Source of the DNA: Phoenix dactylifera
Lineage: Eukaryota > Streptophyta > Magnoliopsida > Arecales > Arecaceae
Length of the DNA stretch: 64,000 nucleotides
Direction: 5' to 3'
Assembly: GCF_009389715.1 (NCBI RefSeq)
Contig: NC_052401.1
Coordinates: 4,499,530 to 4,563,529, forward strand
Part shown: positions 9,236 to 20,508 of the stretch, in pieces
How positions within the stretch are numbered: the first letter of the stretch is position 1
How the letters are laid out: each line of letters opens with the position of its first letter
Program-made: the position numbers and the translations under genes
The notes under the pieces: generated by a model
The model's input: only the letters and a program-made list of their open reading frames with translations
What the model was told of the DNA's origin: nothing
Database searches by the model: none

Positions 9236-12200
9236 TGCCAATATCAGTCATTGCAGCATTTAAGAAAATCAAATCCCTGGTTCACAACAACTCTCTGCTG
9301 GCTATGGCTCTCCGGACATCATCAAAACTTGTAAGTTCTTCAGCCATGCTTACCTGGTTTTAGTTCACAACCCATATGCCAGTCAAACCCTCTTCCCGCA
9401 ATTCTGCTGATACAAACACATTTACCAGTCTAGTCATCAATATTACACTTATGCTAGTATTATGTTGTAAATGTGCCATCTATCATGCCCGTGATATGGT
9501 TATTTTGCAGGTCGTTAGTGATGATGGAAAGAAATTAGACGGCAACTGCCTTTTACTGAACTAGATGTGGAAGAATTGCAGGTTACATATAGTCAGTTCT
9601 ATTTGGACTCATTCATCACTTTATGTGTTCTGATTATAAATAATGAGTTTGCTTGTTCCCTTTTTCCCTTTTAGTCACGCATTTGTTGTGGCTGAAAATC
9701 TACCTGAGGATCATTGTTACCAAAACCTCATGAAGGTTTTCTCTGCAGTTGGGAGGTAGAGGTTTCTTTTCATATGTAAATTTGCTATCTATAATTTTTC
9801 AACATTGTTAATTAAAATCAATGCTGTGATGCAGTGTAAAGACGATTCGTACATGCTATCCTCAGACCACAAATGGCACAAACGCTCAAACTAACAAACC
9901 AGCAAAACTTGACATGCTTTTTGGCAACAGGGTATGCATCTTTATCTGTTAATATTTTTATTTGATCAACGTATTACATTGTTAAAGGGATACATCATAC
10001 TTCTGGATCAGTCTGTATATGATGAGTGCTTACTCTGTGGTCCTCTGCATTTACTGTACAAATTATGCTTTTGGCATAACTAGTCATAGGGAATAATTTT
10101 AAAGGATATATCCTTTCTGTTTGGACCATTATTTATGTTTTTTTCCATGTTTAAGATTTTATGTCAGATGTTTTCAGTTTGAAAGGATGTATGTACGTAT
10201 GTTTTTTCAAAAGAAAGGGAGAGTAGATGTACATGACTCGTCAGTGCTTTATAGCCAGAAGTAGGAGACATTGTGCCAAGAGAGAGATTTACATGACTCA
10301 TGTATTAGAAACCACCTTATTTGCTATCAACCCTATTTTGCATCTTAATATGAGATCATGCTAAACAAGCACAAAACAGGAATAAGTAAATGCAGTGGTG
10401 TCTAGTAAACTGAACAATGGAGGAACTATATGGCAGGCTTACTATCAAAATGAGTGCACGAGAGCAACTAGAAATAACAAAGTATTGAGTTCACCACAAA
10501 TGAAATTAGTAGAAGACAGTAACAAGCAAAATAATGGTCCCATGAATGTCTCTGCAAAGACGTACTAAGTTGAGGTACAAGATGGAATGTGCAGGTCGAG
10601 TGAGCACGTTTGGCTAAGGATTGTGGTTAAACAATCTTAGAGGTTAAAGTAGGCTTATTGTCTCTGCAACTAGCAATCATGAGAACAGTTGCTGCAAAGC
10701 ATTACCATTATCTGATGATGTCGGCACAGCCAGTACTTAGTAGAATTACTAGAAGCATGAGAGGAAGAACATCTTGAGTAGCAAGGACAAAGCTCTATGC
10801 AGGTAGATTAAAAACAACTCAACTCAACTCAACTCAACTAATCGTTAATCCGTAACTTGTTAATGTCGGCTACATGAATCATTTTCCTCCATTCCGCTGT
10901 GAGTTAGGATTAAAAACAACCATTTAAAATTTATCTTAAGCCAGATGGGATCGAAACAGAATGCATGTTTGCTATGATTCTCATACTGCCTACATTTTAA
11001 TCTTGTTGGCCTGATGGCTCTTTATAGAAGCCTTATGGGTTTAAAATGACTGATATTAATGGTAGTGCCTGGGAAATTTAACTCAGTATCCATCAGCTTG
11101 AGAAGGAGGAACATTATAAAGGCATCTGGGGCTGAAATAAGTGTAGGTTTGGCTGGGATCCAGCACACTTTCCATTATGATTTTGGGTTTCTGAATCTTG
11201 GCGATGCTTTTGAAAATCAGGCAATGACATGGGCACAGAAATGATGATGCAAGATCCTAATTCTTTCATGGAGGGGCTATGAATTCCATGATTATGACTA
11301 TTTTTTCAAGTTTCAATGAAGGATATAATATGTTATGTTATATTTCTTGCAGGAATTAAGAAGCAGTAATTCTTATCATACACTATTTAAGGGAAATAAT
11401 TTCTTGTGTACATGATACAGAACTGATCTATATGCATAAGCGTACCACAATTTTGTTTTCAGCCCTACAGAATTTATGATGTCAGTACATTATAACGACA
11501 TACATCACCTGCCAAGAAGATCCATATTCACAAGAAGTTTGTGGATTTCAGATTTATTTTTTGATTTTGAATATATTTGTTTGTTTCTTTTTCTCGGCCA
11601 TGCAATTGTGCAAGGCATGAAATAGTAATGTGGTGCATAAACAGGACTTCTCCAAACTCTGTTAAAATGTCTACACACTGTTAAAATGTCAGATTGCCAT
11701 CCAAATAAATATCTCGCATAAGCTATATACAAATAGGTGCATACATTAATGCTGGGCTGTCATCTGTTCTCATTCTTCATCGAACCCTATAGAGATCGTA
11801 TCGATTCTTATCAAAGAAAGATAGGTTTAACTTATGAGCTGAAAGGCTCTCATACTGTTTGGAGGGCAGGGGGCATAGATGCCAAACCTGACCCCTATCT
11901 ATCGTCTGCTCTGATAAGAAGATGACTCCTGCTCTGGTTGCTGGCTTGCCGGGAAGGCATGCTTAAACTTGACAACTAGCGAGAGCGGGGAAGCAGCCGT
12001 GAAGTTCGTTGTAATTACCCCTGAACTGAACGGTGCGAGCGGAAAGAGCTCTGTATCGGGTACGTCGACGCCTTTTTCCTTAAGGGAAGAACCCCCTCGT
12101 GTCGAGGTCCTACGAGGTACCCACTACTCGGAGTACCCTCCCACCAAAAAAAAGATGTGTGGTTCGGTGGAGCTTCTTCTATGGCATCAATGCCATTCTC

Positions 12201-14552
12201 TGTCCATCAATCCGATTTCATTAAGAAATTGAAATCTTTCATTTTCTCGGGAACATGCAACTGTTAAGAAAATAGGCAGCCTTTTCCAATTATGTTCCAA
12301 CATCCTTATCTTCCTGATTCATGGGATATGTGCGAAATTATGTGTTATAGTTTTGGAGTTGTTTTTATTAGCCTGTTACGTGGATTTGTCTACCTTGTCA
12401 CATGCCGCATATGTGATTTTTTGTGCAGCAGCAAAGCATACCTCATGGATCTGACATTTGCAAACATATTTTAAGTCTTCATGATTAAATTCTACTGTTG
12501 AAGTGTAGGTTGATACTTGTACATCTACAGATTAGAAGAGTTGCATTCTTTTCTTTAAAGCCTATTATAATTTCAGTATGTTTTAGACTCAATTTCTCTG
12601 GTAAGACTCGCAGATAGCCTGCTTAGAAATGTTCCTTTTTATAATGTAGCACAGATGTGTGTGTTTTCGTGTATAAAACTCCACTCGTGTTCGTATTTTG
12701 ACTTGTTTTATTTAATTTTATGTACAGTTGCATGCATTTGTCGAGTACGAGACTGTTGAGGATGCTGAGAAAGCAGTAAGTTTTAGGTTTGTATATTCTT
12801 GTCACATTATCTTGTGGTTACATTGGTTTTCCTGGCATGCAGGTTGCTGAACTTAATGATGAGAGGAACTGGAGAAGTGGGCTCCGAGTTCGTTTGCTGC
12901 TTAAATGCATGGTATTAACATCTATCTTTGCTTTCCAACTGTATAGATATGTATCTTCCATCAGATGCCATCTTCACTCTTTGCAAGGATTCTTTCATTG
13001 ATCATAAAAGAATGCTTCAATGAAGGGGTATTTGCCTGTCCTGCTGTTGTATCAGTAGGCTATTTCATGCATGTGTTGGGAAGCCTTAAGTTGAACTAAG
13101 AACTGGAGACAAAGGGAAAGGGAGTTAGCAGATCCCAGAATCCAACAATTCCCAGGGATTACCACAAGGCACCTTTTAAATGGAACTTGGCTTCCCATGT
13201 ACGAGCATCATTGGGAACACTTCGACTAGAATACTACTATGCTGTTATTCTCTTCAACTTTTCACTCTATCTGTTTCTATTCAAATATGGGATATTCTTC
13301 AAGCATCATTAAGGGGCATCTGAACACTTCCTCTGGAATCATAGTCATGCTGTTAGTTTGCTCTTTCTGATATATGTTTAGTAAATCATTTTGTCATTAG
13401 ATTGCTATTTGTAAAGCAAAATTTTGAGAGGTTTCCAATATCTGACTCTTCTTGGGTTATAGATGGAAAATTCTTGAACTGATATTATACTGAATACCTT
13501 GTACAAATTTGCAGACTAAGTGAAGGGAGATGATAGAACATTGTAAAGATACCATGTGTTGATATTTCATCATAACAATAGGATAAACTTCAAAATTATT
13601 AGTACAGTATGTTGATTCTTTTGGAACATATGTTTGTAATAAAAAGGTAAATATATTATGAAAAATATCTGATCTTCTTGATTTAAATCGTATTTGTAAA
13701 TACTGGTATATTCTAACCCATTTTCTTAAGCAAACAGGGCTTGAAAGCTTGCCAGAATATTTGGATCGCTATTTCCCACTGCCATTGACGTTTCTTGCTC
13801 TCTCTCTCTTTTACATCAAGTGCATTTCTATGCTTTAATAACATTCCTTCAAAGGCTTTTAGAAGGGTCAAAGAAAATCTTTCAGATACAAATTGTTACT
13901 GATTTTTTCCTCAATTGCAACTTCAGACAAAACATGGGCCAGGTCGAGGGAGAAAGGGAGGGCATGAAGGTGATGTTGATGGAGAGGACGATGTCTCCAC
14001 ATCTAACCTGCCAAATGAGAAGCAGGTGGAAGATCCTTCTCAAATATCTGAAGCATCACATGATAATGTGGTAAGGAGCCATAATTTCCAGTTCATTTTA
14101 TTTAACTGAATTTAGTTTATTACCAAACAAAGTTCAGTTTGCCAATCATTGCTTTACCCATAGTTCCTGGTTTTCTGCTCCATATCTGATACATCTTTTC
14201 TTTATAGCAAAAATGATCAGTTTCTTATTCCAATTAAACTTAAATCTAGCTTTTCGACATAGTTTTTCTAATTAGTTACCTTGGACAGGGTGAGGCTCTT
14301 CTCAACGAAAGGGATGGTGGATTGAGACGAGGAAGAGGTCGGGGCTGGGGAGGGAGGGGTCGAGGACGTGGCCAGTACAACAGTAATCGTAATGGTGGTC
14401 ATATGGTTGGCACACCACCCTCGAGCCATCCCATCCACACTGAACAATCTGTGGTGGCTAACAGGCAACCTCCTGGTCCTCGCATGCCAGATGGGACAAG
14501 AGGATTCACCATGGGTCGGGGAAAGCTGGTAACCCCTGCCAGTATGGTTTAA
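9236..14552 (+). CDS. LARP6: La-related protein 6 (LARP6B/C-like), 3' exons; 5' end missing; frame errors
   Basis: Eight consecutive exons encode the end of the La motif, the RRM and the C-terminus of a plant LARP6, an RNA-binding protein. Exons: 9236-9330 (VPISVIAAFKKIKSL, end of La motif), 9511-9581, 9675-9755 (VVAENLPEDHCYQNLMKVF, RRM start), 9835-9931, 12728-12775 (LHAFVEYETVEDAEKA), 12843-12911, 13927-14070 and 14289-14552. The last holds an RG-rich block (RRGRGRGWGGRGRGRG) and the conserved PPGPRMPDGTRGFTMGRGK before TAA. All junctions are GT-AG and phases agree except in two places. Exon 9511-9581 lacks one base after GGAAAGAAA, giving a stop at 9562-9564, and exon 9675-9755 has one extra base (GCATTTGTT). 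Together they restore frame. The N-terminal half is not visible. It may be a live gene with assembly errors or a decaying copy. Confidence 0.8.
10800..10925 (+). repeat. Interspersed SINE/RTE-3'-end-like repeat inside LARP6 intron
   Basis: A short run of five-base AACTC repeats leads into a segment with GTCGGCTACATGAATC and TTTCCTCCATTC. That arrangement is familiar from a very common dispersed plant repeat usually associated with non-LTR element 3' ends. Recognition is from memory, and no target duplication was identified. Confidence 0.4.
11745..12240. other. Possible mitochondrial-derived insertion (NUMT) in LARP6 intron
   Basis: About 500 bp of markedly higher GC content interrupts an AT-rich intron. 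Its style (for example GGTGCGAGCGGAAAGAG, AGAACCCCCTCGTGTCGAGG, many short GC-rich inverted pieces) is that of plant mitochondrial intergenic or group II intron DNA. No intact organellar gene is encoded; an 87-residue open frame at 11969-12232 resembles nothing. The assignment rests on composition and texture, not on a named match. Confidence 0.4.
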
Positions 14553-14799
14553 TGACCGCTCTATAAATGCGTTTTCCTGAAAAATACATTTGGTGTGTTG
14601 TTGATAGAAAGGTGTTGTAGTGCTATTGTAGCTCTGGCTTTGGTTTTGGTAAATGCCTTCTCTTGGACTTTCTGATTAGACTTAAAGTCAGATCCGTACA
14701 TTTCTACCTCTTGGGAGTGTTTTTTTGGGGTTTCTGAACTCCAGGTGCAGATCCAGTGTGTTTTGTTTTGTTATTTTACCTCCTTTAGTTGATAGTTCT

Positions 14800-14801
<2 letters not shown>

Positions 14802-14885
<84 letters not shown>
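14802..14885. repeat. (TA)n microsatellite, ~42 units
   Basis: An uninterrupted TA dinucleotide run of about 84 bases. It creates an artefactual tyrosine-isoleucine open frame on the minus strand. It lies about 250 bases after the LARP6 stop codon, so it may be within or next to the 3'UTR. Confidence 0.97.
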
Positions 14886-14887
<2 letters not shown>

Positions 14888-16849
14888 TCAAGGTGATTCC
14901 GGACCATAAATTTTAGTGCAATAACTGGTAAATAATGTATGCTGGATTTACCTTTGTCATAGTTCTATGCAATAAAACTATGTTGAAAGTCTCAAAGGAC
15001 ATCCTTGGGTGTGTTTGGACATACTGAAAATCGATGGTATGTTGTGGTTCTAAACTTCATTGGGGATTATAAACTTGTTTGTAATCTATTTGTTTGGTTA
15101 TATGGTGTGATTTTGTATCTTCATTGATATTGTGAATTTGTTAATGTCTAGTTGGTAGGATTTTCCAAGAGCAAGATTTTTCCCTTGGTCGTCTAGTATC
15201 TTTTCACTTTCTATTGTTGATCTTACAGCTTGGAAGTACCTTGTAGAACTTCTCTGCTTTTAATGAAATTTTAGATTGCGTTTGAACTTTGAGCCTTGAT
15301 TCAATCAAAAGCTTGCACATGCATCTCCAGACCTAGTGCATAATTCTTGAAGTTATGTATCTGATATCACTGGTTAAAGTGTAGGCATGAGCATACATGT
15401 AGTAATATATTATCTAAAGTTTAGAGGGTCATGAGTGGTTGGGGAAAGGTTACTTCTGATTGTCTAGTCTTGTTGGAATTGAGAAAATAACGATGTTTGA
15501 TATATGATTAAGTGATTATTTTCTTTTTATTTTTGTAAGGATATTTTTTTTGTAGGAATATCAGAATTTGATAAGTTCAAACTCTTGTGAAAGGTTTCTT
15601 CAAAACTTAAAATTATTATCTCAAGGTCTTAACAAAATGCAATGGTTTATAGGTCATGGTAAAAAGCTGTATCTGTAATTAAATGACAATATCCTTCTAA
15701 TTTTTCAAAATCCACAACTTGATGATCTCAAGCTTTTAGTACTATTTATAAGAAATCTATAACTTTTTATAGAAATAGTAATTTTGTTAATGTGCTCCTA
15801 GGCCTCCAACGTGGCTGGACTGGGGCAAGCCAATTCTTTCCTATTAATGGCATATCCTATCCTTTCCTATTGATGTGTTTTATGGTTTCTAGGCTCCTAG
15901 TCAGTTCCATGGTTTGTTTTTTCCGTCTTTAACTAACGAGCCATTCAAGTAGCATCGTCGAGCACAAAATGAGAGGGGAAAATACATGATCCAAAAGTGA
16001 AGAATTAAAAAGTTATAGAAAATGGTTTTAAATAGCCGCAAATCTGTTCTGCTGATATCTTTTCGTAGCGCAATTCCATACCCTATGTTGATATGTTCAT
16101 AATTTCTTTTGCTCGGAATGAGCCCTTGCATTTTCCTTCAAGAAAAAGAAGATATTATCTCTTTATTAGTTTGATAAGATGTTTTATTTAGATATGAGTA
16201 AGCTGTGACATTTTATATCTAATTTCAAACCCATGTACTATAGGTTATTTATGAGATTATGCATGTCTTTGCTTTGATTAAAGCGTACAAAGCTTTGCAA
16301 GTATCCAAATCAGAATCCAAACAATCCAAAGCAAACCTGACTCAGCTCAACTATTTATTATTTGAACATAGTTTAGTCTGAGTGAGGTTTGGGCAGGCCA
16401 GTCAAGTTGAGCTACATTAACTTGATTTAGTTGAGGGTTTAGTTGATTTGGAGGAACTACATGCTTAGGTGGACTAAAAAGCGAGCTAGAATTAGTTAGA
16501 TTTTGATTGAGTTTTGTTTCCGGAGCCTTCAACCTGAACTCAAACCTTTTTTTTAAGGTATTCACCAATCCAAATCCAATCCAATTTAGCAATTTATATG
16601 TCTATGCTAATCCAAACCACATCTTAGATTTAGTTAGTTCGAGGTAACCTAGCATAGCACTTCTAAATGGTTTTTCCTTATTTCTTCAAAAGTCATTGAG
16701 TTGGGTTCTTGTTCCACCTAATTGTCCTTTCCCATCTCAATTAATAGAGATGGATACCAACCACAGCTGAGTCAAGCCACCAGCTGGTGCGCAAACAGAC
16801 ACTTTTCTACAGCATGATCATGTAATATATTGACAGATATTGGCCATTA

Positions 16850-17360
16850 TTTCACGCGCGCCCACGCCTGTACATGTGACCGAACATCCCAGCCTAACCA
16901 ACCCCTTTCCACGAACCATTACTTGCTGGCCATGCCATAACATGCCAATCAAGGACCATGCCTTGCTACCAAGAACCATACTCTGTCACACTAGCCAACA
17001 CCATGTTGTGCACAAGAACTGTTCAAACCGTGTGCCTCAAGCGAGCCCTGGCCTTGGCCACACGCCACCTAGCCAAAACCATCTCCTCTCATAATGAAGA
17101 TGGGTCATACCTCAGCCACATGGACACCCTTGTGAGGACTATAAATAAGCCATATCAAAAATACTCGGAGACTTTTTTTTCCCAAAAAAACGTTAGATTA
17201 GCTCTAATTTAGCCATCGGAGGACCTTCGTCGAAATTCCCAGCCAAAGCTTTGTGCAAGTACCCCAGAGCGCAAGAAGGCTCTCTTTCTCCATTTCGGTC
17301 GGCGTCTTCTCAGCTTTCTCCGGCGTGGTCACCCTGAGGCCAAATTTCAACTCCAACAGT
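16850..17360 (+). mobile_element. Probable solo or truncated LTR
   Basis: The block is GC-richer than its surroundings. It has a TATAAATAAG promoter-like motif near 17141, followed about 80 bases later by GCCATCGGAGGACC and a TC-rich stretch ending in TCCAACA. This order (U3, TATA, R/U5, terminal CA) is typical of plant LTR retrotransposon LTRs. No primer-binding site, second LTR or polyprotein frame was found, so it is at best a solo or truncated copy. Boundaries are approximate. Confidence 0.35.
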
Positions 17361-17639
17361 TACCAATTTAAAAGTCAGTGTTGCATGTCAAACAACATCA
17401 ACTGACATGGTAGCACCCAATAATATGAAGACTGGAACCAGATTAAACCACTTCATGGCAAGCACAACTACATGCATACATATATGTATTTGTATATATA
17501 GATGAGAACCAGATCTCCAATGCTGCCGAGCGAGTGCACAAGTGTTAAGATTTGCATGGAGATGTGGATGCTAAATTGCTGAAGAGTGGTAGCGAAATAA
17601 ATTAAACATGATAATATTAATTTTCAATTCAGAAATTGT

Positions 17640-17713
17640 GGCCTATTAGCTCAGTTGGTTAGAGCGTCGTGCTAATAACGCGAAGGTCGCAGGTTCGAGA
17701 CCTGCATGGGCCA
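17640..17713 (+). tRNA. tRNA-Ile (anticodon AAT)
   Basis: The acceptor stem GGCCTAT pairs with ATGGGCC (one T-G pair). The D arm holds AGCTCAGTTGGTTAGAGC. The anticodon stem TCGTG/CGCGA encloses loop CTAATAA, giving anticodon AAT (Ile). The T arm is GCAGG-TTCGAGA-CCTGC. There is no intron, and CCA is not encoded beyond the discriminator A at 17713. A CAA motif lies upstream near 17625 and a T5 polymerase III terminator at 17723-17727, both typical of expressed plant nuclear tRNA genes. It is the cytosolic eukaryotic form, not a plastid copy, whose isoleucine tRNA would carry GAT or CAT. Confidence 0.97.
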
Positions 17714-17722
17714 AAATTTCTA

Positions 17723-17727
17723 TTTTT
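17723..17727 (+). terminator. Pol III terminator of tRNA-Ile
   Basis: A run of five T residues begins 10 bases after the tRNA 3' end, the usual RNA polymerase III stop signal. Confidence 0.8.
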
Positions 17728-17760
17728 GGCAAATCCTATTTTTGCCACATTATGCTCACA

Positions 17761-17840
17761 TATTTTTTGACAAATATACTTTACATTTATATGTACTATA
17801 TTTTTTTGACAAATATACTTTACATTTATAGGTACTATAT
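17761..17840. repeat. Two-copy ~39-bp tandem repeat downstream of tRNA-Ile
   Basis: Two nearly identical adjacent units contain TTTTTTGACAAATATACTTT and differ by one or two bases (ATATG versus ATAGG before TACTAT). It has no coding meaning. Confidence 0.85.
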
Positions 17841-18209
17841 TTAAATAGACTTCCTTCATATTCATAGAAGTATTTCTATCATACTTGTAAGAAACTTTAA
17901 TCATTAGGATCATGGTTATTCTTTAAATGCTGCCCTAGATAGACTACATGAGTTGCATATGTCATGTTTATATAAAATATTCCTAAGACATTTAGGAAGC
18001 TTCTCAAGTTCAAAGTATGGAAATGTATCGAACTTAATTGTAGCGTGGTCGAAAAGAAATTAATTTTTTTTGCCTATATAACTTTCCAAAGTTTAAAATG
18101 ACATATATGTCCTTTTATTTTTTTGATAGAACGGACGGACCATACATATCTAGTATGGATATATCTTATAAAATTATAAAATAAAATATTCCAAAATAGA
18201 AGTGAGATA

Positions 18210-18275
18210 GACGATAAATCGGTCCATAGAATCTATCAAGAATTTTGTCAAGATTCTATGGACTGATTTATCGTC
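18210..18275. repeat. 25-bp near-perfect hairpin
   Basis: The left arm (18210-18234) starts GACGATAAATCGGTCCATAG. The right arm (18251-18275) is its reverse complement with a single difference, which would be a G-U wobble if transcribed in one direction. The 16-base loop has minor further pairing. It could be a small foldback element or, if transcribed, a miRNA-like precursor. No target is evident. Confidence 0.85.
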
Positions 18276-19336
18276 CAGAATCTATCAACTAATTTAGTGC
18301 CCTATTAGCTTCTCTATAGATATGCCTGACTGCCAGAGGCATATATGCCTCTTCAACAATATAAAATCTACAAGTATTCCTTTATGTGATCCTAAAAGTA
18401 GGGGCACTATTCACTATATCATTCCACCATTTTATTCCTTCAAGTTTTTTTTTTTTTTACATATATGCTCTTTAAAATGATTGATTAATTCTTTTTATGC
18501 TGCTTAGTAAAGCCACAAAAAATATTATTGGAACAATTTCTTAAACATACTCTTAAATTTTAAAGAAAAAAAGTCAGCGGACATAATAAATTTTAACACA
18601 TGTAAACAAACATTAAAAATGACAAAAATGAACATAAAACAAAATCTGATCGAAATCTAGTGAGGACAAACTTGAACCTATGTACATGCTCATATATGGG
18701 TATACACATTGTTAAAATATTTGCAAAAGAAGACAAAAACAAGAGAAAGAGAAAAAAATGATTTTATTTCTTTTTTTCATCATACTTGGTACATCTTAGG
18801 AGCTATATATACTTGTATACAGACTCTATACAAGAAATATAATATAGGCTAATACATGATCACACTAACAAAAAATGCCACTTTAAGGTGGCTCGTAACC
18901 AAGTATTAGTAAATTAGAATGGTCAGTTATATTAATTTTGCCTTGCACATTTTTAATTGTTTTTAAATACAGTTTCAAAATATATATCAAGAATAAAAAT
19001 ATAATTTTTGACCTGTTTAATAAATAGATCGAATTTGGGTCGATGAATTTTTGATCCGATCCGCATCTAATCCGACCAGTATCTGATCCGATCGACTCGA
19101 TTGCCACCCTAGGTGTGATCAAAAGGGCACCAGACTTTTAGATTGCATCAAAATGAAGTATGATGAATTAATTAAAGGCACCAATTGGCTCGGTAAAGCC
19201 TTTGAAGTTCCACTCTCTTTTAATTTTGGCCAGGTTTTCTCCCATCTTAATTTTCTTTAAAAATACTGACGAGTTAACTTATCAGTTGTGAAAGATAAGA
19301 AATATATAAATCAGATCACTTTAGTTATCAGGTGGG

Positions 19337-19380
19337 GGTGCGTGCGTGTGCGTGTGCGTGTGCGTGTGCGTGTGCGTGTG
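19337..19380. repeat. GTGTGC hexamer microsatellite
   Basis: Repeated GTGCGT/GTGTGC units over about 44 bases. They yield a threonine-histidine artefact frame on the minus strand. Confidence 0.95.
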
Positions 19381-20375
19381 AGATAGAGAGCATATCTTGC
19401 AACTGGAGGAAGATAAGTACAAGGCTTTTGCTACCAAAAACGACTTAAAAATGAGTACATGGCGACTTCCAAATGCCGTCGGAGAGTGACATTTTAGCTG
19501 GAAGTGAGTGTAATATGCATCGTCTCGAGCCGAGTTAATCTCTTCTTGCAAATCAGCCCTTCACATTTTATATTTTATTCTGGTTGGGATCTAAAGAACG
19601 TTTCTCACGAGTGTCCTGCTTTCTAAATGGGTAAAGTCGGGCTTCCTTAGAATCTGAGCCTCAAACGGGCTTCATTTGATTCCCATCCAAGTAGACGGCA
19701 GGCTCTATTGGCACGACTCCTTTTGGTCCAGAGAAATGGATGGTTTCGGTTTATCTTGCAAAGGAATGAAGCATATTAATGTGGGAATCACATCACGCGA
19801 ACCAAGTACAAATTGGACGTACAAACTAAAATTTATAAATTATTTTGGCATGAAAGTTCCATATCAATTCACAATTACCAAAACTATATGATTATGATTG
19901 CAATTCCCTAAAGTACGACGAGAACTGCCTTGCTGACGCACCAACTTACCAATTTTAATAAACTATATCTCCCCCGGAAGCCAAACCTTCTTACAATTTC
20001 CAAAGTCAACCGTTCCTACCGACGACTTGAAAGTGATCTCAAAGATTATTACATCAAAAAAACTACCCACCGGCCACCACCCTTCTTTGCGATCTCTCTC
20101 TCTCTCGTCTTCAGGTCAACCCTCCTGCTCGCCTAAGAAAGGACTAAGAGGGAAGAGAGTTTCTGCTCTTCCCTAGAGCTTGAGAGCCCTCTCTCTCTCC
20201 CCCCCCACCTCCCTCGACGAGAGAAAAATACTCATAAAAGCTGGTATCTGGAGGCCTCTGATCACTGCTTGACAGCTTCTGGTAGTCATCTACTCATTCA
20301 TCACCTCGATATACATCTTTTCTAAGTTCGTTTGTTGTAGCTCGTAATCGAGACTTCTAACTTGGCATCCTCTCC

Positions 20376-20485
20376 ATGCAAATTAGGCCATTTTAGATTG
20401 TTCCGAATTCCTCCAGGAAACGAACCATGTCCTGTTCCATTGAAGTTGCTGCAACTTCAATCCACTGTTGAATCCCATGCATTAA
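20376..20485 (+). promoter_or_regulatory. Three short upstream ORFs in the GH9 5' leader
   Basis: Before the main ATG at 20509 the leader contains ATG-initiated frames at 20376-20396 (6 codons), 20427-20471 (14 codons) and 20477-20485 (2 codons), each closed by a stop. If this stretch is in the mature mRNA they could dampen translation of the glucanase. A 5'UTR intron or a downstream transcription start could remove them. Confidence 0.45.
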
Positions 20486-20508
20486 TTGAGTTAAAGGCTA
20501 ATACCAAG

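Larger units (their letters stand above)
14553..17639. other. Intergenic region between LARP6 and tRNA-Ile
   Basis: The first few hundred bases are presumably LARP6 3'UTR. A long TA microsatellite follows at 14802-14885. The rest is AT-rich without supported genes, apart from an LTR-like block at 16850-17360. Open frames here are short and unconvincing. Confidence 0.5.
17841..20375. other. Intergenic region between tRNA-Ile and the GH9 glucanase
   Basis: AT-rich sequence without a supported gene. It contains the 25-bp hairpin at 18210-18275, an ATCC/GATC-rich patch near 19020-19110 typical of dispersed repeats, and the GTGTGC repeat at 19337-19380. The last ~250 bases, with CT-rich runs at 20090-20110 and 20186-20205, look like the promoter and 5' leader of the glucanase gene. 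No convincing TATA box was found. Confidence 0.45.

Noticed and set aside
14688-14891. Tyr-Ile repeat protein on the minus strand
   Set aside because: Translation of the (TA)n microsatellite.
19321-19551. Thr-His repeat frame
   Set aside because: Translation of the GTGTGC microsatellite.
20362-20508. N-terminal extension of the glucanase to 20362
   Set aside because: The upstream frame starts with TTG, not ATG, and the first in-frame ATG (20509) already gives the conserved KORRIGAN N-terminus.
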